Positions 8,562 to 18,481 of a stretch of DNA of 63,613 nucleotides are shown here, piece after piece. Both the position numbers and the translations under genes were made by a program. Source of the stretch: Alphaproteobacteria bacterium 65-37 (GTDB lineage: Bacteria; Pseudomonadota; Alphaproteobacteria; Reyranellales; Reyranellaceae). Where the stretch lies: NCBI GenBank assembly GCA_001897995.1, contig MKRV01000196.1, positions 1-63,613 of the forward strand. Direction: 5' to 3'. Each line of letters starts with the position of its first letter. Position 1 is the first letter of the stretch. The notes below the pieces were generated by a model. The model was not told the DNA's origin, searched no databases, and saw only the letters and a list, made by a program, of their open reading frames with translations.

Positions 8562-11500
8562 TCCCCCTGTTCGTGCTCCGCAACATCGCGGCTGTGAACT
8601 TCTACCTCTATGCACAGGACTTCCCGATCGAGGGGCGAGGCCACACCGTTTTCCTGGGCGGCAATGGTTCGGGAAAGTCGGTGCTGCTCGACGCGATCCA
8701 GATCGTGATGACCGGGATGAACAGGCGCTATCTCGATCTCAACAGCCGCGTCTCGGAAGGCGGCCGGAGCACCAGAACGATTCGTGAAGCCTGCTTGGGC
8801 CTCTTGGACGATGGAGCGGGCTATGAGCGCGACGCTTGCCTGACCTACATTGCGTTGGGTTTCGAAGCGGCCGACGGTTCCAGGCGATGCACCGCTGGCG
8901 TCTGTCTCGAAGCCAAGGAGGCGGTCAACGAGGAATCCGTCCTTGGATTGTTCATCGTCGAGGACACGATTCTCCGCTTCAATGATTTCATCGAAGGGCG
9001 TCCCGACCGCTTCAAGGAGAAAGCATGGTCCAGCTTTCTCGACGAGCAGCGCCGTAAGGGCAACACCGTTCATACCTTCCAGCGGCAGAGCAACCGCGCC
9101 TTTCTACGGCAGCTCTTTTCGATCATCAATGCCAACGCCCGCGGCACACAGCTCGACCCGGATCGGGCGCGCGCCGCCATGCGACAGGCTCTGTCCTTCG
9201 ATATTGAGCAGATCACCAGCGTCACTGACTTCGTGAAGCGGTTTCTGCTCGATGATATTCCCATCGAGATCGAGACCTTCCAAGCGCGCTATGCCACCTG
9301 GCGCGAGATGCAGAAACAGATCGCGCGTGTCGAAGCCGAAATCAAAGTCGTCGAGGCCATCCGGTCCCTGTCGGAACGCGTCATGGAAGACCAGTTCAAT
9401 GTGCGTATGTGGACCTATGGAGAGCATCGCGCCGAGTATGATCGCTACGGCGAGGTCATTTCCCGGCAGCGCCAGGAAATTACCAAGATGCAGGAAGAGC
9501 TCACCAGCACCCAAGCCTATCAAGAGACACTCGTCGACAGCATCGAATCCACCCGTCTGCGCTTGAGCGCACTGAAGCAGCAGATCAATGGCACCCCAGC
9601 TTACAGGCAAGTTGAGGAAGCGCAGGCGGAGAAGGATCGTCAAGATGCTGTTCGCAGGACGGGCAACGTCGAGGCAAAGCCGGTCTTTGATGCATTGAAA
9701 GCCCTGCGCGAGGCGGGGGTGAGTGCGGTCTTTCCTGCCAGTGCCTTCCCAGCAGTTGCGGGATTCGTGCAAGCCAATCTCACGTCAGGCGTGGTTGGTG
9801 ACTATGGCGCGGACTGGCCAAAGTCGCCACGCGAGGTGGCACGCTCGATTGCAGCGCTGCCACCTTTGGGAGACGCTCGAGGCCACGTCGAAGAGCTCTA
9901 TCAACGCGCTACCGTGGAGAAGGCACGCCTGGCCCAAACGGCTGAAGACGTCGAACGGCAACTCAAGAACCTGCGTTCGGGTGGCACTTACATGTCGAAG
10001 GAGACGCAGGACTTCCTGGCCGATATGGCGCGCATGAACATACCGGCTTACAGTCTGTCGGAGGTGGCCGACGTCGCTCCAGATTTTGCCTCCTGGCGAG
10101 CAATCGTCGAGTCGGTACTCGGCGACTGGGTCGACGCGGTGATTGTAGAGCCAAGATTCATGGATCGCGCCTACGGCCATTTCGACGCCAATTACAAAGC
10201 CACGCGCACCAAACTCGTTCAGTCCGAAAATGTTACGTCGCAGGATCAGGTCGTTCGACCCGGAACGCTGGCTGAGGTGGTGACGACGGACAACAGCTAT
10301 GCTCGAGCCTTTCTCAACGTTCGATTAGGCCGAATCGTTCGTGCCCGGTCGGCAAGCGACATTCGCAAGGGCGATCTTGCCGCGTCGATGGACGGCAAGT
10401 ACGCCCACGGTCGGGGTATCGAGTACCGGCGTCTACAGGCGCTTCCGCGGCTGGGCAAATCGGTTCGCGATCAGCAATTGGCCCAGTTGACTCTCGAGCA
10501 AAAGGAATTGGAACCCAGACTGCGTGCGGCAAAGGACAACGAGACTCGACTTCTGTCGGTGCTTGAGGCACTTCGGCGTGCTGACACAATGCTTGTCATT
10601 AACCGGGCTAATGCGCTCGGCATCCTGGGAAAAATGGAAGCCGCAGAGGCCGAGAGCAAGCGGCAGGCTGTGTTGATCGCGGAACTCGAAACCAAATTGC
10701 CGCAAGGGGTTATGGAAGAAAAGCGGGAGAGCGAGGCTCTCCTGAAGGCCTACCAGCGGGAACAGCGTGACGAGAATGCCAAGGAAAGGGAGCTGATAGA
10801 CAAGATAGGTCAACGACGAGGCGCAATGAACACGAACGCCGACGTGCGCAAGCAGGCGGCGACCCAGGCGTACGAGGCATTCCCTAACCTTGAGCTGCGT
10901 CGGCCGAGGCATGATCCGCCGGTTGCCCTGGAGCGATTTGTTGGACGTGCGCGTGCCAGCTATCGGAAGGAACGAGCGGCACGTGATCATCCGGCCAAGG
11001 TCCGAATCTACTTTGAAGCGCTCCGCAAGGACAAGCGAGCGAGCCAACGGAGTGCCGTCAGCAGACTGATGGCGGCCGTGCAAGACTACGTCCAGGCCAA
11101 TCCGGATCACCATCCGGGATTTGAATGGACGCAGGTCATTGAGAGCGAGCACACCAGTACCGTCTATGACTGGATCAACCAGCGCCATCGGCATCTTACG
11201 GAGACGGTACTGCGCAATTTCAAGGGCCAAGTGGACAAGGCTGTCTCGGCCCTTGTCGAAACCATGGTCCATGACTTTCTCAGCCGCCTGAGCAGCAATA
11301 TCGATTCGGTCGAGCGCACCAAAGACGACTTGAACCGCGCGTTGCGGGGCAGCGTGTTCATGGGGGAGGCCTATCAGATCCGCCAGGAACGAGACCAGGA
11401 CAAGGAGACAATCCGCTACCTGATCGACCGCCTCGATATCGTGGCGCCCAAAGCCACGGCTCTCATGCAGAGTAATCCCAATCCTAGTGATCCGGATCAG

Positions 11501-12091
11501 GTGAAGATCAAGGAATTGATCGACATGCTCACGTTCGAGAACAGCGACGACGCTGCCCATCGCCGCCGGCTACATGAACTGGCGGACTATCGGAACTACT
11601 TTCGCTTCAGTATCGATATCTGCGATCCCGACAACGGCTATCGCAAGATCTCTGATCTCGAGCAGCGGCGGGGCAAGGCCAGCGGTGGCCAAAAGTTCGT
11701 ACCTTTTTACATCTGTCTTGGGGTCGCGGCGGCGTCGGCCTACCACAACCATCTCGGAGGTGCCAAAGAGGCACCGTCGCAATCGGCGCTTCTGCTCATG
11801 GACGAAGCGTTCGAGAAACTCGATCCCGACAACATCTACAAGATCATTCGTTTCTATCACAGCTTGGGGCTCCAGCTTGTCATGGCCGCACCAAAGACCC
11901 ATCAGGCGCTCTATCAGGAGACGTTCGATACCTTGATCTCCATCATTCGTCGCGGTCGCGCGATTCAGGCCACCCCTCAGCATTTCCATCCCGCAGCCCA
12001 TGAGCTCCTGCACGGGGAAAACCCCATGCATAAGCCGCGTTCCTTCTTCGAGGAGCGCGTTCAGCGTGAACGGAAAAATGCAGCAGAGTAG
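8558..12091 (+). CDS. jetC: Wadjet JetC (SMC ATPase, MukB-like)
   Basis: This 1177-residue SMC-family ATPase is the DNA-translocating motor of Wadjet. The Walker A motif GNGSGKS lies at residues 35-41. Two long coiled-coil blocks (about 270-340 with 440-480, and 640-800) flank a hinge-like globular region. The ABC signature SGGQKF is at about 1041 and Walker B LLLMDEAFEKLDP at about 1077, so the head is formed from both ends as expected. All ATPase motifs appear intact and the length is normal for JetC. The start is the ATG at 8558 overlapping the jetB stop; the end overlaps jetD. Confidence 0.95.
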   Translation: MIPLFVLRNIAAVNFYLYAQDFPIEGRGHTVFLGGNGSGKSVLLDAIQIVMTGMNRRYLDLNSRVSEGGRSTRTIREACLGLLDDGAGYERDACLTYIALGFEAADGSRRCTAGVCLEAKEAVNEESVLGLFIVEDTILRFNDFIEGRPDRFKEKAWSSFLDEQRRKGNTVHTFQRQSNRAFLRQLFSIINANARGTQLDPDRARAAMRQALSFDIEQITSVTDFVKRFLLDDIPIEIETFQARYATWREMQKQIARVEAEIKVVEAIRSLSERVMEDQFNVRMWTYGEHRAEYDRYGEVISRQRQEITKMQEELTSTQAYQETLVDSIESTRLRLSALKQQINGTPAYRQVEEAQAEKDRQDAVRRTGNVEAKPVFDALKALREAGVSAVFPASAFPAVAGFVQANLTSGVVGDYGADWPKSPREVARSIAALPPLGDARGHVEELYQRATVEKARLAQTAEDVERQLKNLRSGGTYMSKETQDFLADMARMNIPAYSLSEVADVAPDFASWRAIVESVLGDWVDAVIVEPRFMDRAYGHFDANYKATRTKLVQSENVTSQDQVVRPGTLAEVVTTDNSYARAFLNVRLGRIVRARSASDIRKGDLAASMDGKYAHGRGIEYRRLQALPRLGKSVRDQQLAQLTLEQKELEPRLRAAKDNETRLLSVLEALRRADTMLVINRANALGILGKMEAAEAESKRQAVLIAELETKLPQGVMEEKRESEALLKAYQREQRDENAKERELIDKIGQRRGAMNTNADVRKQAATQAYEAFPNLELRRPRHDPPVALERFVGRARASYRKERAARDHPAKVRIYFEALRKDKRASQRSAVSRLMAAVQDYVQANPDHHPGFEWTQVIESEHTSTVYDWINQRHRHLTETVLRNFKGQVDKAVSALVETMVHDFLSRLSSNIDSVERTKDDLNRALRGSVFMGEAYQIRQERDQDKETIRYLIDRLDIVAPKATALMQSNPNPSDPDQVKIKELIDMLTFENSDDAAHRRRLHELADYRNYFRFSIDICDPDNGYRKISDLEQRRGKASGGQKFVPFYICLGVAAASAYHNHLGGAKEAPSQSALLLMDEAFEKLDPDNIYKIIRFYHSLGLQLVMAAPKTHQALYQETFDTLISIIRRGRAIQATPQHFHPAAHELLHGENPMHKPRSFFEERVQRERKNAAE

Positions 12092-13307
12092 AGGCCTTAC
12101 CGGTGAAGGGCTGCTAAACCTGTTGCTCGACCGCTTCGAGACACCACGTCAGCGTGCACGCGATATCACTCAGGCGATCGATTACACCCGGATTGGTGGG
12201 CCGGCTGCGCAAGACGAGTTCCATCGCGTCTTGCAGGACGCGGAGCGGGCGGGCGGGATCGTCCTTGAAAGGGCGCGTCTTGGCCGTTTCACCGGCGAGT
12301 TCGCGCGCGCTCGGCTCGTGGACGCAGACAAGCTGTATAGATTCCTTGTGCGTTCACCGGCCGGCGAGATTGCGGACGTGGCGAGCCGGCGAATCGGCGA
12401 GACAATCCCTGATGTTCTGAAAGATCCGTTTTTTGCGGAGGTAGAGCGCGAGGCGATTGCAGCTTGGAGAAGCAACAAGAGCTATCTTGGCCTTTCGCCC
12501 GCCCAAGTGGACACTTTCAGCGCGGTCATGCGGCTGGCGCATGGGATCGTCCATCTCACGGGGCGCGATGTCGACCATCGAACGTTTTCGCGTCGCACCG
12601 TGAAAGACAGCAAGGCTTTGGAGCGCTCCGAAGGCCGCATCGCCCAACTACTCAAGCGGCGCAACGCGGGATTGGCCGGGGACGAGCCGCGGGAAATTCT
12701 GGAGGCCGCTGGCATCGTTCGGCGGGCGCACCTCCTTCAGGTGAAAGGCCCTCTGCGCTTGTCATCCGACGCCCTTACGATCGAGGGGACAGGGGAGATG
12801 TTCATTGGCTTGCCTTGGGCGGCCGCCCAGCAAGCAACGTTGATGAAACCGGTTGACTACATCATCACCATCGAGAACCCGACCAGCTTCTGGCGCTACT
12901 GCACGGAGATCGGGGGGTGCTACCTCGCCCTTCTGAGTGACGGCTTTCCAGCGCGAGACGTTCTTTCAAGCATGGTGCATTTGGTGAAAGCGGCGCGGAC
13001 CATCACCGATGCTCCCATCTATCATTGGGGTGATATTGATGCGGGTGGTGTTCGCATTGCCGCGCATCTCGAGGACGCATTCGGCATTCCGGTGCTGTTA
13101 CATCAAATGCAGTCACAACTTGCCTTGGAGAAGGGGACGTCGTTGCAATCCCGCCAAGGCCTCCAACGACTTGCCACTAGAACGGGTGATGTCGGCGAGC
13201 TCGCTCGCTGGCTTTGTACAGATGAGGCAAATGCGCTTGAACAGGAGGAGCTTGATCCTACCGCGCCCGCGGGAAGTAACGCGATAGCACTAAGCGCCAG
13301 ACAGTGA
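12066..13307 (+). CDS. jetD: Wadjet JetD (TOPRIM nuclease, DUF3322/DUF2220)
   Basis: JetD is the nuclease subunit that cuts the plasmid once the JetABC motor stalls. The roughly 413-residue protein has an N-terminal helical arm domain (DUF3322, about 1-190) and a C-terminal TOPRIM-like DUF2220 domain. The acidic catalytic residues are seen as the Glu of IITIENPTSFW and the GDIDAGG motif. I favour GTG 12066 because AGGAG lies 10 nt upstream; ATG 12078 is the alternative and changes only four residues. The start lies inside the end of jetC (26-nt overlap). The frame is intact to TGA 13305-13307, so the four-gene Wadjet set looks complete. Confidence 0.9.
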   Translation: MNGKMQQSRGLTGEGLLNLLLDRFETPRQRARDITQAIDYTRIGGPAAQDEFHRVLQDAERAGGIVLERARLGRFTGEFARARLVDADKLYRFLVRSPAGEIADVASRRIGETIPDVLKDPFFAEVEREAIAAWRSNKSYLGLSPAQVDTFSAVMRLAHGIVHLTGRDVDHRTFSRRTVKDSKALERSEGRIAQLLKRRNAGLAGDEPREILEAAGIVRRAHLLQVKGPLRLSSDALTIEGTGEMFIGLPWAAAQQATLMKPVDYIITIENPTSFWRYCTEIGGCYLALLSDGFPARDVLSSMVHLVKAARTITDAPIYHWGDIDAGGVRIAAHLEDAFGIPVLLHQMQSQLALEKGTSLQSRQGLQRLATRTGDVGELARWLCTDEANALEQEELDPTAPAGSNAIALSARQ

Positions 13308-13349
13308 GCCGCTGATAGTATTAGCAATATCGAGGCTGTCTAAGCCCGT

Positions 13350-14195
13350 CTACCTCACTAGCTGAAGAAAATCACTCTCACGCAATACCCGGATGGCTTG
13401 ACCCTTGGCGATCATCGTTTCTGCCTTGAGATGCTTGCTGCTCTTGGACCTGCCAGACGCCAATCGCGTCACATCCTGATCGCCCACGATCAGTAGCGTC
13501 GTATCCTTCGTCACACCGCCGTCAACGGCACAGCCAGCTCGCGCGGCCAAGTCAGCAGCTTTGCGCCGCGGCATGGAAAGTGCGCCCGTAAACACCGCGA
13601 CTTCACCGGAAAGCGGCCCCTCCGGATTGCCTTCGCGGGTGATTGGGCCTTGTGGCGTGAGCGGTTGGCTGCAACGGGTAATCCAATCCTCGAGAGAGAA
13701 GCCCGTCTCCTCCATGGCCTTGAGAAGGATCATTCCCGCCGCGCGGGCATCCTCGGCAGCGTCATGATGGCTGAAGGAAATCCCGAACTCGCGCGTCAAG
13801 TTTCCGAGCCCATACCCGGCCTTCGCATACTTCGACCAAGCGCGGCGTGCGACGCGGCTGGTGTCCAACCAGCGGCAGGTTACATCGGTCAAGCGATACT
13901 TCGCAGAAGCCTGCTGCATCGCCGCTCGGTCGAAGAGCGTGTGGCATACAACCACCGCGCCAGCGACGAGCGAACTGAGTTTCGGATGGACATCCAGAAA
14001 ACGTGGAGCACCGCGAACACGATCTTCGTCGATCCCATGGATGGAGACGTTCATCGGATCGAAGTAGTCATCGGGATCGACGAGCGTCGTGTAGGTATCC
14101 ACGACCTTGCCATCGCGAAAGGCGACAAGTCCCACTTGGCATATGCTGCTGAGGTCAGCGTTTGCCGTCTCAAAATCCAGAGCTATGAAGTTCAT
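13350..14195 (-). CDS. DnaQ-like 3'-5' exonuclease with C-terminal BRCT domain
   Basis: A 281-residue protein. Residues 1-165 form a DEDDh exonuclease: ALDFETANAD carries the first Asp/Glu pair, VVCHTLFDRAAM the Exo II Asp, and FSHHDAAEDARAA the Exo III His and Asp. After a linker, residues about 195-275 form a BRCT domain (GPLSGEVAVFTGALSM, then TTLLIVGD) like that of DNA ligase LigA. Such proteins are proofreading or repair exonucleases; the BRCT probably binds DNA ends or gaps. The gene is convergent with jetD and divergent from sngA, so it may be an independent repair gene. The start ATG at 14193-14195 is the only one giving the complete first motif. Confidence 0.85.
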   Translation of the reverse strand: MNFIALDFETANADLSSICQVGLVAFRDGKVVDTYTTLVDPDDYFDPMNVSIHGIDEDRVRGAPRFLDVHPKLSSLVAGAVVVCHTLFDRAAMQQASAKYRLTDVTCRWLDTSRVARRAWSKYAKAGYGLGNLTREFGISFSHHDAAEDARAAGMILLKAMEETGFSLEDWITRCSQPLTPQGPITREGNPEGPLSGEVAVFTGALSMPRRKAADLAARAGCAVDGGVTKDTTLLIVGDQDVTRLASGRSKSSKHLKAETMIAKGQAIRVLRESDFLQLVR

Positions 14196-14364
14196 GGACG
14201 TCCCCCACCCGTGAGAGGGAGTTCAGCCGGTCCATCGCGGCTTTGCAAGTTTTGCGGCAGGAGGACGACTTGCGGAAGCGAACGCCTCTGAAACGGTCTG
14301 CGCCGGTAGATGAGCCGATGCGATTGCTGTAGCATCTTGCAACCGACAGATGCCAGGGGCAGGC

Positions 14365-17154
14365 ATGGGTAGGGGGATGAAATTCACGCGAATGCGCCGA
14401 GGAAGATGGGTGCGGTTTTGGTGCGCCATGGCTGTCGTCCAGCTGGTGGGAATCTCGATCCTCCTGCCGGTCGGCAGGGCGCAAGACCCTCAAGACGATC
14501 TCCGGGCCATACAACGTGCCTTGCAAACCAAAGGATACGACGTCGGTTTTGTTGACGGCATCATGGGGCCTCGTACCAAAGCGGCCCTCGAAGAGTTCCA
14601 GCGCAAGAACGGGTTGGCAGTAACGGGAGCGGCTGACGCGCCCACCTTGAGGGGCCTCATGACAACCGAGGTGCCGCCGCCTGCTCGCCCCGAGGCGCCA
14701 GCTGTTCGGCCTCAGGCTGAAGCACCGGCGCCTGCACCGTATCGGTATCCGCCACCACCACCTTCGCAGGTTCCAACGTCGACGCCAGAACGGGTCCCTG
14801 CCACACCGCCCGCCAGAGAGAGCGGCGGATCTGGTGGTTGGTGGATCGTGTTGGTGCTTCTTTTCGCTGGCTTTGTGCTCTGGCGTTGGCGCAGCAAGGC
14901 GTCCCAGCAGGCTGTCAACCAGCCGCAGAGCACAGCGGATGGGTCAACTGCTGTCCTCAGGATTGTTGTTCCGAGCGACCCGCCACCAGTGCGACGACCG
15001 CCGCCAACTTCCCTTTCGTCACCAGCCAGCCTGAAAGACCAGAGTGAGGGTTGCTGGGTTCGAGCAGGGAAGTCGCTCACCATTGCTGGCCACGAACTCC
15101 AGGGCGGTTTGCTCTACGTTGGTAAGGAACTCGATCGACAAGACGGGGGCGGGATCGACAATTGCCTCATCGACCCAACGCTGCGAGTCAGCGATCCCAG
15201 AGGGTCGGCTCCTAACGTTCCCTACTACCCGTCATACAGCCAACTCGAACCTCATGCCCGGGGCGGCTATCTGCAATGGTTGGCCTCGGGGCGAAGCAAC
15301 CCGGATGCAAACGTCGGCTTCGTCTTCCTGTACTTCTACGGGCTGGAGCGGCGCCTGATGCTCGATCAGGCGGCCGACGAGCACGGCTTGATTGTCGCCG
15401 AGGTCGAACGCCTTCGCCACACTTATCAGAAAAGCTACTCCGTCGATCGCTATGCAGGGTTGCTTCTTGATGCCGCCAAGCTACTGCAGCCGGGGAGACG
15501 ATGCTATGAAGACGAAGCGCCGGTCGGCCGTAGTGACTACGAGCTTCCCTTTTCCGTCAGGCTCGCTGTCGGTCAGCTTCTGGCGGATGGGAAGCAGATT
15601 CCGTGGAACTGGATGCATGCGTGGGTTCTGAACGACCCGCAGACAAGCCTTCGAACGGTTCACAGTCGGGCAGAGAAAGAACTATCGGAGCTGTTCCGTC
15701 TGCGCTTTGAGAAGAAGTACCCCGATGGCTTCAGGTTGAGCGCGCCCAAGGCGCGACTTAGATGGAGCTATCGGGCGGCGTCGGGGAGCTTCCATGTCGA
15801 TCTTCAGTCCAAACTCGGCGACCTGCCAGACGTCGCAAGTCTGACGGGTCCAAGCAACAAGATGCGGGAGATACTCGACGGCTGTGCTGGAGAGCTTGAG
15901 GGATACAGCCGATATCTGGGTCGTCGGCCCGATGGCCGGGGCAGTCTACAGGCACTGTCCATGCTGCCCGCGGAGCTGGCACAGAGCGCGGATGGTGGTG
16001 AGGTAAGGAAGCTGCGGGAATGGCTGGACGGCGTGCTGGCAACTGGCCCTGCGTTGGTCGAGAGCGGAGAGTTGATGACCCGGCTGGCGATCGATGCGAA
16101 CTATGGCAAGGTAGCCGTCCGGTCATGCGCGGATGTGCTTCAGCGCTTTCACGTCGCATTGATGCCGAATCCGAGGCTATCGCTACAGTTGCCGAAAATC
16201 GGTCAGCCCTTCGTGCTGTATCGGTGTGGGAGCGAGGAGATACCTGACAGCGAGATTGCGCCCTTCAGGCTCGCCAGTTTGGCATTGACGTTCGCGGCTT
16301 TTGTTGCCCACGCCGATTCGGCACTCTCGGCAGAAGAGAGCAAGCGCCTTGTCGACATGGTTCAAGCCGCGCCTGGGCTGAGCGATCGAGGGCGCCTGGA
16401 TCTCGGAGCGCATCTGAGATGGCTGCAGGCAGTGCCGGCAGAGCCGGCCGCGCTGCGTTCCCGGTTGAGCGTGTTCTCGGCCGAGGATCGCCATCAGCTG
16501 GGGCTGGTTGCGTTGTCTGCGGCAGCGGCAGACGTCTCGGTTCATCCCGCGGAGATCAAGGCGCTGCAACGGATCTACAAGATGCTGGGTTTGAATGAAG
16601 ACGGCGTCCTTTCGGACCTGCATTCAGCCTTGGCGTCACCGGTTGGCTTGACCGCCATTCAGATAGCGCCTGCGACCGCGCGTGGCTTTGCGATTCCCAA
16701 GAGTCCGGACACGCAAAACAAGCCGGGCAAGCCCGGCGAGATCCATCTCGATCCCGCCCGTTTGAAACATATCGGAGAGAGCACGCAGCGCGTCAACGAG
16801 ATCCTGTCCAAGGTCTTCATCGAAGACGAAGCCGAGGCGGAAGCCGAAAAGGCCACAGCAGAGAAAGTTCGCCAGCCGCCGGCCGCGATCGTGGTCGACC
16901 ACGACAAAGCGGGCTTCGACGGCCTGGAGGTTCGCTACAAGGGCTTCCTCGCCGAGCTATTGACGCGCCCCGAATGGACCAGGACCGACCTCGACATGCT
17001 TGCGCGGGCGCATGAACTGATGACGGATGGGGCGTTGGAGGCCATAAACGAATGGGCGTTCAACCAGTATGGCGACGCCCTGGTGGAGGACGGCGACCCC
17101 GCTACTATTCAGAGTTATGTCATTGGTCAATCCGCGACGGTAGAACATGTCTAA
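14365..17154 (+). CDS. sngA: Shango SngA-like TerB protein with signal sequence, peptidoglycan-binding domain and membrane segment
   Basis: A 929-residue protein. It opens with a basic stretch and hydrophobic signal sequence (about 14-37) ending at GRA-QD. A peptidoglycan_binding_1 domain follows (about 42-99; GYDVGFVDGIMGPRTKAALEEFQ), then a Pro-rich linker (100-155) and one membrane helix (158-175) closed by RWRSK. A TerB-N region follows (about 215-450, CWVRAGKSLTIAGHELQGG), then TerB (about 630-760) and a TerB-C-like end. Positive-inside charges place the peptidoglycan domain in the periplasm and TerB in the cytoplasm. A TerB protein, an ATPase and a helicase form the three-gene Shango system. 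I start at ATG 14365 (AGGGG upstream); 14350 is possible. The ATPase gene overlaps by 8 nt. Confidence 0.82.
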   Translation: MGRGMKFTRMRRGRWVRFWCAMAVVQLVGISILLPVGRAQDPQDDLRAIQRALQTKGYDVGFVDGIMGPRTKAALEEFQRKNGLAVTGAADAPTLRGLMTTEVPPPARPEAPAVRPQAEAPAPAPYRYPPPPPSQVPTSTPERVPATPPARESGGSGGWWIVLVLLFAGFVLWRWRSKASQQAVNQPQSTADGSTAVLRIVVPSDPPPVRRPPPTSLSSPASLKDQSEGCWVRAGKSLTIAGHELQGGLLYVGKELDRQDGGGIDNCLIDPTLRVSDPRGSAPNVPYYPSYSQLEPHARGGYLQWLASGRSNPDANVGFVFLYFYGLERRLMLDQAADEHGLIVAEVERLRHTYQKSYSVDRYAGLLLDAAKLLQPGRRCYEDEAPVGRSDYELPFSVRLAVGQLLADGKQIPWNWMHAWVLNDPQTSLRTVHSRAEKELSELFRLRFEKKYPDGFRLSAPKARLRWSYRAASGSFHVDLQSKLGDLPDVASLTGPSNKMREILDGCAGELEGYSRYLGRRPDGRGSLQALSMLPAELAQSADGGEVRKLREWLDGVLATGPALVESGELMTRLAIDANYGKVAVRSCADVLQRFHVALMPNPRLSLQLPKIGQPFVLYRCGSEEIPDSEIAPFRLASLALTFAAFVAHADSALSAEESKRLVDMVQAAPGLSDRGRLDLGAHLRWLQAVPAEPAALRSRLSVFSAEDRHQLGLVALSAAAADVSVHPAEIKALQRIYKMLGLNEDGVLSDLHSALASPVGLTAIQIAPATARGFAIPKSPDTQNKPGKPGEIHLDPARLKHIGESTQRVNEILSKVFIEDEAEAEAEKATAEKVRQPPAAIVVDHDKAGFDGLEVRYKGFLAELLTRPEWTRTDLDMLARAHELMTDGALEAINEWAFNQYGDALVEDGDPATIQSYVIGQSATVEHV

Positions 17155-18481
17155 AGCCAGCCCGATCAGGCCCCGTGAACGCGATGTCATCGTGCAAGCC
17201 TTGCGCGCCGGGGTCGTTCCCAAGCTCGGCCTGCGCCACATTCAGGTCGGGCGTGCTCGCGAGGTCGAGGAGCTCATCAAGGATGTCGACAGGATAGCAA
17301 CCGAAGGCGCAACGATAAGGTTCGTCATAGGCGACTACGGTGCTGGCAAGACGTTCTTCCTCAACCTCATCCGGCTGATCGCGCTTGAACGAAAACTGGT
17401 CGTGATGAACGCCGATCTCGCCCCGTCGCGGCGGCTGCATGCTACCGATGGCCAGGCACGCTCATTGTTCAACGAACTCGCGCGGAACGTTTCGACCAGG
17501 ACCAAACCAGAAGGTGGCGCGCTAAGCAGCATCGTTGAAAGATTCGTAGGTGATGCCCTTCAAGAGGCGAAGAAGAGTGGAAAGGAGATAGAGGAGGTCA
17601 TTCACCAGAAGCTCGCGCCGTTGCGTGACCTGGTCTCGGGCTTCGACTTTGCTACTGTCTTGGCCCGCTATACCAGGGCATACGACGAGGGTGACGAAGA
17701 CGGCAAGACGGCGGCATTGCGTTGGCTGAGGGCGGAGTACGGGACACGCACGGAGGCGCGCTCGGCATTGGGTGTTAGGGAGATCATCGACGATGATCGG
17801 TTCTACGACTATCTGAAGCTCTATGGCGCATTCGTACGATTGGCCGGCTATGGCGGCTTGATCGTGCTGCTTGACGAGATGGTCAATCTCTACAAGCTGA
17901 CCAGCGCCCAGGCCCGTAACTCGAACTACGAGCAGATTCTTCGAATACTGAACGATGTGCTGCAGGGCGGTGCGTCCGGTATCGGCTTTCTTATGGGCGG
18001 TACACCCGAATTCCTCATGGATACCAGGCGAGGTCTTTATAGCTATTCGGCCTTGCAATCGCGTTTGGCCGAGAACCGCTTCGCTCAAGGCGGCTTGGTC
18101 GACTTGTCGGGGCCGGTTCTGCGCCTGCAGAACCTGACGCCAGAGGATCTGTACATATTGCTGACCAACATTCGTAATGTCTTCGCTGGCGGGGACCCAA
18201 CTCGTCACTTGCTGCCCGACGATGCCCTGAAGGCATTCATGACACACTGCTCGCTGAAGATCGGTGATGCGTATTTTCGCACTCCTCGAAACACCGTGAC
18301 GGCATTCGTCAACCTGCTATCGGTTCTTGAACAGAACCCTGACGCGCGGTGGCAAGCATTGCTTGAGGGCGTCGAGGTGGCGACGGCAACGCCCGAAGAG
18401 ACCGAGGTGGCAGCGAACGCAGCATCTGCGGCCAGCGAGAGGCGAAGTAGTGACGATCAACTCACCGCCTTCAAGCTCTGA
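17147..18481 (+). CDS. sngB: Shango SngB-like ATP-binding protein (BrxD/DUF2791-like P-loop)
   Basis: A 444-residue P-loop ATPase. Walker A is GDYGAGKT at 62-69, preceded by HIQVGRAREVEELI, which is typical of the DUF2791/BrxD family. Walker B is LIVLLDEMVNL at about 240, and GFLMGGTPEFL at about 283 is a sensor region. The same ATPase family partners an Lhr-type helicase in BREX-associated modules. With the TerB protein upstream and the helicase downstream it completes the Shango arrangement. ATG 17147 overlaps the sngA stop (ATGTCTAA) and the 3' end overlaps sngC by 32 nt. The C-terminal tail (about 410-440) is low-complexity Ala/Glu. The role is energy-dependent sensing or loading of the helicase; this is inferred from the family. 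Confidence 0.85.
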   Translation: MSKASPIRPRERDVIVQALRAGVVPKLGLRHIQVGRAREVEELIKDVDRIATEGATIRFVIGDYGAGKTFFLNLIRLIALERKLVVMNADLAPSRRLHATDGQARSLFNELARNVSTRTKPEGGALSSIVERFVGDALQEAKKSGKEIEEVIHQKLAPLRDLVSGFDFATVLARYTRAYDEGDEDGKTAALRWLRAEYGTRTEARSALGVREIIDDDRFYDYLKLYGAFVRLAGYGGLIVLLDEMVNLYKLTSAQARNSNYEQILRILNDVLQGGASGIGFLMGGTPEFLMDTRRGLYSYSALQSRLAENRFAQGGLVDLSGPVLRLQNLTPEDLYILLTNIRNVFAGGDPTRHLLPDDALKAFMTHCSLKIGDAYFRTPRNTVTAFVNLLSVLEQNPDARWQALLEGVEVATATPEETEVAANAASAASERRSSDDQLTAFKL

